Source of the DNA: Rhodocollybia butyracea
Lineage: Eukaryota > Basidiomycota > Agaricomycetes > Agaricales > Omphalotaceae
Assembly: GCA_015501585.1 (NCBI GenBank)
Contig: JADNRY010000080.1
Location: forward strand, 174,311 to 238,310
Direction of reading: 5' to 3'
Length of the DNA: 64,000 bases
The position numbers and the translations under genes are program-made. Positions 23,308-35,528 of the stretch are shown here, in pieces (the first letter of the stretch is position 1; each line of letters starts with the position of its first letter). The notes below the pieces were generated by a model, which had not been told where the DNA came from, searched no databases, and saw only the letters and a list, made by a program, of their open reading frames with translations.

Positions 23308-24688
23308 TTATTTATCAACCATACATGCAAAGATATCGAGAAATTTGTCCTGAAACACTTCTGTTTTGCGGTTCAACTCCTTGATGTTGTCTACAATCCG
23401 CTCGTGAAGTTTCATCGATTGGGCCATGCTTGTCTGCATCTCTGAAAAGATGTTGCTGTCATCACAATGGCTACGCTTATGCACACGCGACTTTGCTACA
23501 ATCTTCTTCGACTTCAGGACTTTAACTTTGGCTTTGGGAGATTTATTCTCTTTCTTGATGTTGGGCTTCTTGTCGGTAGTCTATGGGAAATGTTTGTACA
23601 GGACGAGTCACAAAGGATGAATAAACGTACAGAACTGCTAGGAGCATCATCACGTTGAGTAACTTCCATCTCGATATCACTGTCGTCTTCCTTGACAGGA
23701 TCATTCTCTGAATCCGAGCTTAGATTGATGAGTTCAGCCTTCTCATCAAGAGCCTTACGAGTCATCGTGGTGAGAGAGGCTTGCGCGATGAACTTTCAGT
23801 CTTCGGTCTTCTTCTTCTCTTTCTACATTTGTAAGTATTAGCGAAAGGGTTAAACACAATCATGAAGTTCACTTACTTCACAGCGCACAACGCTGGCAGA
23901 TGCCGTCTCATCTGCAGAACAATGACGCATACTTGCAACAGCATCTAAGGTAGAACCAAGAGCAATCGCGTTCTCTTCATTATCAAGAAATTTACGCATA
24001 GCGATGGTAATTGGGGCCTTGCGTTGCGCTCCCTGTACTATAGTCAGTATCTACAAAGATTTTACACAGTGTCACATGTACCTCATGGCAATCTAACAGT
24101 TCCTTAATCTTATCCTTCAAAATTTGCGCTCTAGTATCCTTCACCCCTCCCGCTTTTACAAACATTTCAAAGACCTTTGCCCAGGCAGCGCTCTTGGTAG
24201 CACTAGATCCCGCATATGGATCATTATCACGGATAGAGCAAAGAACAGATTGTATATGTTCACAGCTGATGAATGGGGTGGTGCTTTCTCCTTCTCCTTG
24301 ATAAATTCAATTTCATTGGTGACTGAAATGTGTGCTACAGAGGTTGAAGAGTGAATTGAGCTGGGACCAGCGGTAGAAACACGCATAGACTGTGGACACA
24401 AGGCTAGCGTTAAAGGCTACATGGATGTCAGTATCTTGCAGTGAAAAAAAAGAAGAAAAATGTGACTTACGCGTCCTGGAGCTTCGTTGTTTGTCATGGA
24501 CTGTCTTGATGCTGGATCAGAAGACTAAATAAACATTTAGCGCAAAAGAATCACTGAAAAAAACGTAAACATACATGTTGCAGGTAAGCTGGTACAGCAG
24601 CAAAATTTTGCTCTTGAGCAAGAGCAATACATTGATCATCAGGCAAAGCAGCAATGGCAGCAAGCTGTTCAAGAGAAAGAGAAGACAT
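23308..24688 (-). CDS. Harbinger-element partner protein (putative)
   Basis: A multi-exon minus-strand gene converging on the transposase inside the same TIRs. It starts at 24688 (MSSLSLEQLAAIAALPDDQ). Later exons encode a Ser/Thr-rich stretch, then a segment with KDKIKELLDCHEGAQRKAP, then an acidic/basic region (SSDSENDPVKEDDSDIEM). The last exon is lysine-rich and ends with a probable coiled coil (LHERIVDNIKELNRKTEVF) at a stop at 23308-23310. PIF/Harbinger elements typically carry a second DNA-binding protein that helps the transposase; I do not see a clear Myb/SANT signature, so the role rests on position. Exon boundaries were not all resolved. Confidence 0.5.
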
Positions 24689-24802
24689 GTTCATCGATGT
24701 AATAGTTAGAAACCTGCGGACCTGCAGTGTGCCCGTATGTGACAAAGTGACGTCACCTGGCAGATAGCAGGCAGATGAAAATGGGTGCGAAAATGCTCTA
24801 AT

Positions 24803-25185
24803 AAGAAGAAGGCACGTACTTTCTTGTGAGGAACTACATGGTAGATTGAGTGAATGACATCAAAAGATATTAGGCAGAACAAAGGACCTATAGCTATGGC
24901 AAGAGACATGAGCAAAAGAAACTACATGTTACTTGCCATAAGCCAAGATAGATATACTTGCAGTCATTGCTATCAACACCTCGTTTGTTATCCAAAACTG
25001 AAAAGCAATGACATCGGTTGTTGGGTCGACCATTGAAGAAGAGACAGAGCTGATGGCTGTGAATGCAGACACAAACGCCCATTTGCAGTCATTGTACATA
25101 CTTTTTTCTATGAATCATTTGGCTTGTCCCAATCTACTGTTATCGCAGCTTCAGTTTCACCAGCATCCGACTTGATTTGAGTAAA
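24803..25185 (-). pseudogene. MFS (DHA1-type) relic, 5' part
   Basis: Aligns with the 5' exons of the DHA1 transporter at 51180-51600. The plus-strand landmarks GATATTAGGCAGA, CCATAAGCCAAGATA and CATACTTTTTT correspond to the exon ILAYG, the 8-nt microexon and the SPVSSSM segment. The microexon-side donor is lost. It lies directly beyond the Harbinger element and may once have joined the relic at 19.7-20.6 kb. Confidence 0.65.
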
Positions 25186-26559
25186 AAGCAGTAAAAACAG
25201 CGGGATGTTGACAAGAGGTGATTTGCTGTTTACTATGGGCAGCTATAAATAAGTGCCTAGCGCAGGCCTACTTTTGCGCCTACTTCCATTGTCTGCTACC
25301 AATTGCAAAGGATATTCCTTGTATGGCCGGCCATGATGCATTGATGCATTACACGCAAACCTCGCTAGCGCAGTACCTTTACAGTGAGGGGATGGAGAAA
25401 AGAATGCCAGTGACTCTTCGGTGGATGAAGAGGGTTCAGTCGTAGCAGCAAGAGCCTGGAGGAGTCACCGAGGCAGAAGTAACGGTAAAATTATATTTAC
25501 TTGCGATGTTTTGGGTCATGAGGAACATATCAACATCAGGTGTTGGTTAGTGTTGGTTCCTCATTGTTAGCAAGATTTTGCCTTGCACCTCAAATGTAGA
25601 ACAACAGATATCATACCAGGATAAGTGTTTTTCATTGACCAGATGGAACTTGGGTGTTTCCGTGTGCTAGCTTGCTACAATAGTAACCTTTAGATATGAC
25701 TCAAACGGTTGATTTGGTTCAATGGAAAACGTATTCGGTGCATAGATGCATCCTGTCGCTGAATACAAAAAATGAAGCTTGAACTTTGTGAAACTTTGAG
25801 GTATTGTGTCAAAGAGGCAACAAGTGTCTACCTCTTCTTCCAATTTTGTCCTTGAATGATTGATATCTAGTCTCTGGATTGCATTGTTTCCAATTCATCG
25901 CATTATATGTATGCACAATGGTGATAATGTCTACGCATCTCACGACTCCCTGTCTCGTTCTACAGTGTCGCCGATCATAATTACAGAATCTCTCCCCAAG
26001 TTGTGCCCCAAATCCAGGGACCGATCCTGTCAAAAACAGTGAGTGGTTTATTGAATACGCTCCGCCTACGAGTCCTGCCAGATTGAGACCCTACACTCCC
26101 AGACCTGGTTGCTCAAACCCCTCCCTAGGTATGTTTTCAACTTAATCACCCCTCTCCCCCTCGCTTTCCATTGAATTTAGGCCTTCTAACAAAGATATGG
26201 GATGCTCAGAATAGTAGTTGGAGCGCTAGGAGCATAGGGAACTGGGCAAGCAGTGGGCAAGAGATAAAATTACGGAAAAGAAACCTAACAAAGTCAATAA
26301 GCTTCATTAAGAAGGGGAATTGCAACTGGTAGGCAATTACAGAGATTTGTATGGCCAAATTGGTTGCAGGAATAGAGTCTTTTTTGGGCTAGCTACCATC
26401 CCAGAAATTGCCTAAATAGGCCCATAAATAACCTATTTTTGTCCAGCCACCCAAAAGCTGCAACGAACGAGTCACATGACCTCATCAAATGCGAACACAG
26501 AGGGATTAAAATGCCCCTACACTCTTACTGTACAGTAGCTTACTGGGTTTATTATCATA
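25186..26559. other. No recognised gene
   Basis: No frame above about 75 codons with a family signature and no clear TIR or LTR. It may contain degraded transposon sequence. Confidence 0.35.
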
Positions 26560-28488
26560 ATGCTACTGAAGTGGCTGGCGCTGGCAACAATCTTTCCAGT
26601 GCAATCAGCCTTGCCTAATCCTATCTGTTACCGTGGTTGGAGTTGCAGTAGAAATGCACCTTACTTTGGACTACCGCTGTGGGACAAGAAACTGCTCCTC
26701 ACCAGGTATGACATTATCTTGTATATTATATGTTATACTGACAGCCCGTTTTCAGTCTGGCTTTCCATCCTAAATATGTCAACTTTCGTGAAAACATTGA
26801 CCACTGGGTGCAGGGCCAGAAAACAGGGCTTCCAGGGGCACACGTAGAACTTTTGACAAGCGCAGCGTCAATGGAGTCTTGCAACAATGTGATTGAGGTG
26901 CTATTGGACAACGCTATACAGTGCTATGGCTTTTCTGCTTGTGATGTCTTCACCTTTCTCATGGATCCCACTGTACCCCAGCTGCAAATCAAAGAGCACA
27001 TCATTTTCCTAGACTATGAAATGTGGGAAGGCACAGCAACATTTGTAAAGCTCTTTGCTAATCCTGGCATAGCCATGGCAGATTCAGGTCGTTCTGATCA
27101 GGTAGTGTCTCATTCGCTTGTCTGTATGAAACCATTAAGGGCATCCATCAGGAAAAGCTGTTTTTGCCTAGGTGACCCCAGAGTGGCCTAAAGCAAACTT
27201 GGTGACCTATGAATCCTATGGCATCCTAGGAATTTGGGCTCGTCCCTTGAGGATTCCCTAGGGTATCCTAGGCAAACCCAGGGCAAGCCTAGGTTTGCCC
27301 AGGCTTGCCCAGGTGTTCCCAAAGTTGTCCTGGAGTTTTCCTGGGGCTTCCTAGGATACCCTAGAATAACCTGGGGAATCCTCAAGAGCCTTGACTGGCA
27401 AGGGACAAGCCCAAATTCCTAGGATGCCAGAGGATTCATAGGTCATCTAGTTTGCTTTAGGCCACTCTGGGGTCACCTAGGCAAAAACAGCTTTTCCTGA
27501 TGTCGGATCCCTTAACCAGCGATACTTTTACGGTAGTCTGGAAGACCCCTGAAATCAACCTCTTAGCTGCTTCTCAGGACAAGAAGCTGTCAGAGGTGGA
27601 CTGAGGAAAGCTTTTTCGTTACTTTGGACATTCCCTGAAATCCTCTGTTGTTGCTGCCAACATCCATGAGCCAACTGTGCATGAGGCCATTGCCAAGAAT
27701 GAGAAGGTGCTACTGTTGCTGCAGCCAATGCGTGTTATCTACAACCGTTGTAGCAAATGTGCCTCTTGTCTGTGTTTTTGGTACAAGTGATATGCCTGCC
27801 TCTAGCTATCCAAGAATCACTGCTGTCAAGAGAGAAATAGTCAAGTATGATTCTGTACCTGGTTTTTCAGACCTTGACCTCAACCATTATTACATCCCCA
27901 TCAACCCCAGCAATCTGTTCTTTGATTGTTTCTTTTTGTGAGTGCAAGGAAACCATTGAGCTTGTGTTCACGCAGGTCTCTCTCAAGGTTCAACACCTGC
28001 CAACAACAGACAAGGGCTATCCTATTATTTTGAAGGTTTTAAAAGCTGCTAGGAGAAAGTTTACAAAAGAACTGGTATTGTTGATATATGTCTATGTGTG
28101 CCCCAAAACCATTCCCCGGGAACCACAAAAGTGGGATATATTGGCATACAGTTTTCCTCTGGGTCTTGTGTATTATCTTGGTCTTCCGCTTCCTTACAAT
28201 AAGGTGAAAGAAGCTCAAGAAATTCTCGATGGGAGAACTCGACAGCTAGCAGAGCCTCAGCCTGAGTCTTCGAAAGGAGTTGCCAACAAGCTTTCACGCA
28301 AGACCGTCAATAGTTTGGTGTTGCAGATCCTGACACAATTGGAGAATAATAATGTTGGTGCTAACGCTACTGAGGCCAATGTTGAGCAAGATCTCATTGC
28401 TCTTTTTACTGGTTTTTACGATGTTTACAGTGATGAGAAAAAGAAATGTAAACCCGAGTCCACATCTGGCCCGTCTCAAAAGCAATGA
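26560..28488 (+). pseudogene. Unrecognised multi-exon gene, disrupted by a hairpin MITE
   Basis: I do not recognise this protein. One coding stretch (about 26757-27100) is open, with ordinary amino-acid composition (HPKYVNFRENIDHWVQGQ, then IIFLDYEMWEGTATFVKLF), and is preceded by an intron-like GT...CAG. A CCTAGG hairpin MITE occupies 27147-27501. Coding-like sequence then resumes (RYFGHSLKSSVVAANIHEP) and, after intron-like breaks, gives a long frame (about 27960-28488). That frame contains KGYPIILKVLKAARRKF and GRTRQLAEPQPES and has a Lys/Ser-rich end. The exons are not in one continuous frame across the MITE. It could be host or transposon-borne. Confidence 0.4.
27147..27501. mobile_element. 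CCTAGG hairpin MITE, copy A
   Basis: Non-coding element with ends ATCAGGAAAAGC and GCTTTTCCTGAT. Nearly the whole length is two inverted arms, each with GTTTTTGCCTAGGTGACCCC, AGTGGCCTAAAGCAAAC and ATTTGGGCT. The centre is rich in CCTAGG and CCCAGG words. Copy A is the most diverged and lacks part of one arm. No obvious target duplication apart from the flanking AT dinucleotides. Confidence 0.85.
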
Positions 28489-29747
28489 AAAACTGATCAT
28501 TCAGGTCCTGCATTGACATCGAAAAGGCCACGAGATGATTCACCACCTGGTCCAGCACTACGAAGGTCGGTTCACTTTAAGACTTCCTGAAGCGCCATCG
28601 GAGTGTTGGGTCAATTAAGCGTCATCGGAGTGTCGGGCCAATGGTATCTGGTATCGCATGATTCATATGAATATTGTTTCTTTACTCACTGAACATGATC
28701 TTCTTGTTTCTTTTGAACATGACTTTTTCTTGTTTCCTTTAATTTATTTTCTGTACTTCCAGTATGTCTGTTTCTCTTTTTTTCTTTTGTTTACAATTTC
28801 TTTATCTTTGGTATAACAATTGTTTTTGTAATGTGTATCGCTTTTGACATAGCTTGCTATGTGTTATTGCCGGTCCGCTTTACATCACCCCATCATTCCC
28901 ACAATACTATGAGCTCTATGCTGATATGTTAAGTGCACGTGCGTTTTTAAAATCCTCAGTATTTTCCTCAGTAATGTTTAGTATAAAAGTATTTGGCATC
29001 TAAAAATTACAAAAACTTAATACACCAAATCTCACTCGATATCCTACTCACACACATCCTCAATGTTGATAGTACTAGTAGTAAGCTTAGAGCTAGTACT
29101 TAACAGTCTTATTAACTGTGTTGAGATTGTACAACCACATGGTTCATTTATGAACAATATCATTCAGACTAGTACCCATGTTACTTGCCGTAAGTCTCTC
29201 TATGTTGTTGTTGCATTACTTACCACTACCAAACACTGCTGAGACACTGCACCACTGCTGCATCTTAAATATTAGGAATGAAGATATTTCATATTTTGGA
29301 CTAGGTTATCATTAATCTTCATCCAAACACCAACCGAACACATCCAGTCAACAGAATTGAAATAGATCTGTGGATGTAGAAGTTTTCACTTCTGCTACTA
29401 TCCAATAAAAATAGCAAGCTATGTCAGATGATCCCCAGAGGGGATGGCTAGTGTCATTTATATCGCTTTTTGCACTACTATGTAAGATAAGATTAGATTT
29501 TCCTTTTACATGCCAGAATCCAAGTGTTGGCGCATCAAGACATGTGCATGAGCACGTGAGCAACTTCTTGTCACTTCGTCTTCAACTTCCATATGCTGGA
29601 GACAAAGCAGCAAAAACTCGTAAGTTTCACTTTCTTTTTGACATAGAACAGTCATATCATTGTAGCTAACTTTTCTCTAACTAAGCGGTAAATCTCATCA
29701 ATGTACATATCGCTTTATCATGCTAATAATTATGTGCTGGCAGTAGC
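28489..29747. other. No recognised gene
   Basis: AT-rich, with a T-rich run near 28700-28830. Short frames only. The direct repeat GCGCCATCGGAGTGTTGGG / GCGTCATCGGAGTGTCGGG lies near 28590-28640. Otherwise nothing recognised. Confidence 0.35.
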
Positions 29748-31985
29748 TCAATACTGGAATTTTCTAAAATGGGCATCACCAAAACTGCACTTGCAACATT
29801 GGAGATAACTTACCAAGATATTCTCAAATACCAATATGCAAGACAGGGCAATCAGCAGCAACCACCGACCCTCTTCCCTCCTTGCTGTGTTCCTGCTGAC
29901 AGGCGCTGCCACAACCTTTTCCCATATCTGAATTTTGGTCTTGCCAATGTTTTCACCCAAACGACCCACAATAATCAAAGGGACACCATTGAGTTCAACA
30001 GTCTAGATTCTAGGTCTATCAGCAGCTACAGCTCTACAAGCTAAAACACACAGAAATTGACTGCATCCAGTCTTTCACACCAATGTGAATGGTATTGATA
30101 ATTTCACCTGTTTGACAGTCAAATGCGTAAACATTTCCATGGTCGCTTCCTATGATGACCATGCCGGTGCCATCTTGAAAGGCTACGTTGTGCAATCTCC
30201 GCTCTCAATGAGGCACCTCAAAAGTTTTCACCCTTTCTGTACCAGCAAGCTTCATCAATGCAACACCCTCCAAGAAGTCATTGAGAATAACAGCATCCTC
30301 TTTGGTGTTCACAACGGCGTGTCCTCTGTTCTAGTTGTAAGTTTATCATCAATGCCTTGAAATCTGATACTTACATTATCATACCAGTCATTTTTGACTT
30401 TAGAATCTTCCCTTGTCGCTAAGTATGTATCTATTTGAGGCGAGTTAAATGCTTGACTCCTTGGTTTATGCTGTCTACTCACATTACCCCATCTTCTCTT
30501 CTGAAAGACCATAGCTTGGGGCCTCGTACACCAACTTGTCTGGGAGCCACTGCTTGTGGCCAATGTTTAGCAATGGTGACCAACTTGAGTATCCTGGGTA
30601 TCATGCCTATGTCAACAACAAATCGATGGATTGCCTCTGCCCATTGGACAACGGCCAACTGTCCTGAAGTGGTGTTGTATGCCATAGCGGAAATCTCTGT
30701 TCTGTTCACCCCCTGTTACGTTCATGCCTTTCCATCATTATTCCGAGGTGTTCCGACTCATTCCGAGACTCTCCGAGACTCCCTCACCTTCTCTCACAGT
30801 CTCTCACGGCTCCGATAGCTCCCACGACCTCTGGTGGCTCCGAAACTCCATTCTCTATTTTATCCCTTCCGATATACCTTTGGACTTCACAAATTCACTC
30901 CTACTTTGGCACTCACATTTCCGATGCCTTTATCGGCCATACCTTCGGCCCGATATATCGGCGGACTCTTTCGGTACTCATTACTTTCCCACGGCAGTCC
31001 GCAGTGCGCCGACGTTCATCTCTTTTGTCTTTTCTACTCTATTGCTTATTGTTTTATCATTTGTATTGATTCCACCTTGTTCCGGCCTTGGCATTACCTC
31101 GGTCTGACTTTATTGTCTTTATTTAACAATTAGGTCACTTGTATATAAGCTAGGTACTTTGTACTATTGTTCCTCAGCCAAAAATCAAGATATACCAGTT
31201 ATTGCATACTTTCCGAGCTTTCCTTAAGTCTTTCTTTGTTCCTTATTCTCGCCATTCTGTCCGATACCAGCCGACTCGGCTCGGTCCCTACCTCGGACAT
31301 ACCTCGGACTATTCTCACGCCTATACCTCGGTCCGATCTCGGCGATTCCTTGCACTTTACTTCTTCTCCTTCTGGGACAACCTTGGTGGTGTGTTGGGGT
31401 GTTGCTAATAGCTTCACTGAAGTCCCACCTTTTCCTTGGCCTTGTAGTCTACTCCGGATATTCTTCCCACAATTCTGATCTTGCCTTTCGGCACTACGTC
31501 TGGTCCGCTTCCATTCTGGCCTAGGTTGCATGACCTTGTCACCCCCCCTACTACAGATTTCGGTAAACTAGAGTAGGTATGTTATTGACAATAACCAGCT
31601 TCAATGTGCAGGGGGTGACTTACTCTGTTTCCTTTGTTGTTCTTTTTCCAGATACAGATGAACCTGTGTTCTGTACCATAAGCAAGACCCTCTTCCTGGT
31701 CATTCGGCCTTGTAATCCAGACTATTGCCATTGTGATACCTCTGTCTGATGCTCCTATAGGACTGGGTATTACTTTTGTACTTGGTAAGTGCCAGACTTT
31801 GGTCCCGGCTTCCCCTGGGTGATTTTCATTAATCTGAACATTTAGAGCAGAGGTCACATACCTCCGGAGGTTACAAAGGTTCCTAAAGGATGAGCAGAGA
31901 CACATGCAACGGCACCGTGTTGGCCCTTCAACAACCCATGCAGGATGTATCTGCGGTGTTCAATGCTGGAGGCAGAGATAGAGCT
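29748..31985 (-). pseudogene. WD40-repeat protein, broken
   Basis: Minus-strand coding pieces in order have WD40 propeller character: KVWHLPSTKV and MAIVWITRP with YGTEHRFICIWKK (31600-31850), TTSGQLAVVQWAEAIHRFVV and KLVTIAKHWPQAVA (30560-30690), FQDGTGMVIIGSDHGNVYAF (near 30150), and GVPLIIVGRLGENIG with IQIWEKV (near 29950). The C-terminal end has a hydrophobic segment (WLLLIALSCILVF). Lesions are an in-frame TGA near 30220 after EVPH and a solo LTR at 30714-31541. WD40 propellers mediate protein contacts; nothing more specific can be said. Confidence 0.65.
30714..31541 (+). mobile_element. Solo LTR (828 bp) in the WD40 pseudogene
   Basis: Starts TGTTACGTTC and ends CTTGTCA, bounded by CCCCC on both sides (30709-30713 and 31542-31546). 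A TATA box (TATATAAG) lies near 31141. It interrupts a coding region that continues on both sides. The C-run makes the exact target duplication less certain. Confidence 0.6.
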
Positions 31986-32272
31986 GCTACGAAAAAAGTT
32001 CATAGTTAGGTAAGAGTCCCTTTCATCTTTTGCATTCTTTTTATAAATATTGAATATTTCAGTTTAACCATGCTTTTGTCTTTGTTCTTATTCTTGACAG
32101 CATGGGACAGCTGTCTTGTTCTTATTGTCTAATGGGAGCTTCAACTTGACCATATATGGTATATGTTATGTTGTTGTTTTCTTGTCCAGGTGACTGACAA
32201 AAAACAAAGGTTGTATATATATAACTTGTGCGTTCGGGTTCACCTTGTACTTGCACAGATTTCCCTTATCAT

Positions 32273-32424
32273 GAATATAAGCCCAACCACTTCAAACACT
32301 AGTTCTACCTTCACTGCCAACGTGGTCCTGACCACACACTCTACCTCAGTCTCTACCTTCACTACTTTGAGGATTGCTGCACAACCTCGGGTAATTCCGC
32401 TCTATGCGACTTCCATTCCTTGCC
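32273..32424 (+). pseudogene. Unrecognised coding fragment, 5' part, split by a gag-only element
   Basis: A frame rich in Ser and Thr (MNISPTTSNTSSTF) ends ATSIP next to the 5-bp target TTGCC. Removing the retrotransposon and one target copy joins it in frame to 35787-36013. The product is unrecognised. Confidence 0.4.
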
Positions 32425-32677
32425 TATAAGTCGCCCTATGGGCAAAGTCCTTAAGAACACCGGTGAACACGACAAATAGGATACTATTGTGTGTACGACG
32501 GTGTAAAAGACTAACTAGACTCTTAAGTAATCGTACAATACTTATAGTAACGGATTTATTATATAATTAATAATAAATAGAATGATAAGATAGACCGTTT
32601 GGTCTATCGGCGGCGTCTAGGATGACTGTATTGCCGGATACGGTCAGTGGTGATTATGGAGAGGCGGAGGCGTTACA
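32425..32677 (-). repeat. 3' LTR of gag-only element
   Basis: 253 bp, paired with 35529-35781. Differences are scattered single-base changes. Confidence 0.9.
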
Positions 32678-33017
32678 CCCTCCCCCACCAGATTAACATC
32701 AGGGATGTGAATCGAAAATGGTAATGACATCATCACCATCCAAACCATTTTTAATTTGGTTTAACATAGAATGATCCCGTATCAAGTACGGGATTAATTG
32801 ATGCGGCACATCAGACTTTCGGACTTGTCCGAATCAAACGATAGTGGGGCGTACCACTAGAGCATGATTTGATTTGGAAATGTCCGAATGTTCAACGCGC
32901 AGACTCGGAAGTTTCCGAGTATTGCTTAATGAGGATTCTCAGTGAGAATCCGGGCTGAGGATAATTAGTGATGCCCAGGTAAGGCATATTACCTGGGCGT
33001 CGGAATAAACCAATAAA

Positions 33018-35360
33018 TCATTCGGAAGGTTTATCCTTTCCGATACTTAAGGAGGTGTCCTCCTCGATTGGCTCAAGAACATTTTTAATGTTCTCGGTGT
33101 CCGACTCATCGGGGTGTTCTGATGATTCAAGTTCATCGTCTCTATTCCTAGAAGAGACATAATATTTAGTGAGGGCCATGTGGTCCTCAATGCGTGTGAC
33201 GGCTCTGACCATCACTTCTAATTTGGCATACTCCGGAACGATCCCCTCATTCGTGAGTTGCCTGATAATATTGAAGGGTAATCCCTCAATGAACCGTTTC
33301 CGCATTGTTGCATCATCCAGTGTTTGGAGCATCCGTGATGCCCATCGTGTAAGTGAGGAATAATAATCCCTCACACCCGTATCGGGTGAATACTCAATAA
33401 GGTCAAACTGCCGTGCAGCTTGATGAATGGTCGTTGCTTGGATGCAACGATCAAAGACACCAATGATGGCGCCTTCAAATGTCTACTTAAGGACAGTGCA
33501 GTGTATACCAGCGACTTCGTCGTTATACCAGTCAAGGGCTTTGCCCTTTAGAAACATGCCAAGCACGGCAGTCCGTGTAGCATTGTAATCGTCACTGCAC
33601 ATGCGGTTGACTACCATCCATTGGAGAAGTGACATTAGCCACCGCTCGAAGACATCGACATCCGGAGATCTGTCATAGACCTCCGGAGATGGAACTTTAA
33701 GAGCTTTACGGCTCTCAATGGGAGGGATAGGATTCCCTACCTTATCTCGAATTTGTTTACGGTACACTTTGTGTACCTTGTGTTTCCATCGGGAACGACA
33801 TTTGTCGTCACCTGTTGTTTCTCGCATCTTAGATGCAAGTGAACGCAGTATTTTACGGCGCTCATTAGGAGTAATTTTACCCTTACGGGTAGCAAATTTG
33901 TCTAGCCAAGAGGCATCAGACGAAGAGTCAGTATTTGACTCGGTATCACTAGAGTCAGATGATTCATCCGACCATGGCCTGCGTTTGCGGCCTTTGGATT
34001 TAGCACTCTTGTGCTTCCTCCCCCCTTCACGGGATTTTTTGCTAGGCGCTTTCGCTCCGGCATTATTGCTTGGTCCTGGAAAGGACTCAGCGGGTGGAAT
34101 GTAAAATCGATCCCAGATTTCTCTGGGAGTAGTCAATTTATCAACGGGTATTCCGTCGACATTATATCCCACCATTTGGTCGGGAAGCCCAGATGGCGTG
34201 AATCCGAAATCTCAGAGACTGGTGTTATGTTGGCATTGAATCGCTATGCGACTCATCCAATCTTTAGCTACTCCCAACGGAAGCGGCTGTGGTTGCAACT
34301 CGGCCAATACCATTGGTACTGGCATTGAACTTGGCTCTGGCGCATTGCTGGGCGGCAATTTGGGCAGTCTTACGGTAGTGTGTACTACCGGAGGGGCAAC
34401 ACTTTGTGTCGCTGGGGCGATGGATATGGTAGTAGGAACTACCGGAAGGGTACCGTGTTGCGGTCCCATACTGGAATGATTTCCAGTAGTGTTTGGTACA
34501 ACTACTGGAGGTGTAATAATATTGGGTACCATTGGCGCCCTTGCAGTAGGGAAGTACATTGTACTTTCCTGTGGTGGTATCGCTACTACCTGATTGAAGT
34601 TACGAGGTAACTTTGGTTCACTTTTAATGTTCACCGCGCTTTGTGGTGAGCAAGATTTGGTCACCGGTAATGGCCTGGGACCTCGCAGTGTCAGAGACGC
34701 TGCCTCCGCATTGGGACTCTGTCTCATGCGGGATGTGTAGATGGGTGTCGGTATAGTTACTGACACTGGTGCGTATTCCTGTCGGAATACAGGAACATGA
34801 CGGGGTGACTTGGTCATCCCTTGTGAATACTGTTCGTCCAACAGTGATTGTTGGACTGACGGTGCCTTGGGCACAGTCTCACGCCATTGGCGTACCAAGT
34901 TGTTTGCCTCGGTAGGAACAGATGGTGCTGCATTGTGCAATACCGGCGGTGTGACGGCAGGCTGTCTCGGTGTGGGTGCAGCAATAGTGATTCTATTGCT
35001 GTTTCTCGATGAAGAAGATCTTTCTTCATTAGATCGGATGCTAGATGCATCCCATTTCTCAGTTATATTGAGAATACGATTGAGTACTTGCGTACTCTTG
35101 TCAAGTGATGCCACTACATCTCGTAGCACAGAAGAAATCTCACTTAAACCCTCTCGGGTTGGCTGTTTCTTACGAATAGTCATAGACTGTTCATTAGGTG
35201 GACTTTTGTCCTGCCTGTAGTGCCGTCCTTCAGACGCACGCACGGAATGAGTCGCTGATGCAACTGAATAGATTGATTGTGGTGACACGTCACCATGAAT
35301 GGAAGGTGCGCGATCGCGCACGCTCCGATATGACTTCTCTGATTGATTTCGAGAGGTCAT
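33018..35360 (-). pseudogene. Gag polyprotein of gag-only retrotransposon, two in-frame stops
   Basis: A single reading frame of about 780 codons from 35360 to 33018, broken only by a TGA (34214-34212) and a TAG (33485-33483). The N-terminal half is low-complexity, rich in Ser, Pro, Thr and Val. A basic segment (KSAKSKGRKRRPW) and an acidic Ser/Asp run follow. The Retrotrans_gag-like core is MFLKGKALDWYNDEV, then DYYSSLTRWASRM and RKRFIEGLPFNIIRQL. No CCHC zinc knuckle is seen. Structural role: coat of a virus-like particle in the cytoplasm. Both stops could arise by single transitions, so the inactivation looks recent. Confidence 0.8.
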
Positions 35361-35528
35361 TGAGACAGCAAATGATATAGCGGGACGGAAAAATGGAGCG
35401 GGTTTGTATAGATTGTGTAGCGAGTTGGAATAATGGTTGTTATACTTGGTAGTATAACTGTTTTTAGCTTGTTAAACTAATAGCTTTGTGTTATTCACAC
35501 AATAGTAATTTTTTGATGTTCAAAAAAG

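Larger units (their letters stand above)
20666..24799. mobile_element. Harbinger-like DNA transposon with TIRs
   Basis: The left end AGAGCGTTTTCGCACCC (20666-20682) is matched at 16 of 17 positions by the reverse complement of the right end (24783-24799). The trinucleotide AAT flanks both ends (20663-20665 and 24800-24802), a 3-bp duplication as expected of the PIF/Harbinger superfamily. It holds a DDE transposase gene (+) and a converging second gene (-), the usual two-gene plan. It has been hit by a solo LTR (21759-22963). Without that insertion and its extra 5-bp target copy the element is about 2.9 kb. It sits inside a DHA1 MFS relic. Confidence 0.8.

Noticed and set aside
30714..31541. 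Reading the 100-128 codon Ser/Leu-rich frames here as genes
   Set aside because: They fall inside the solo LTR and have no family features.
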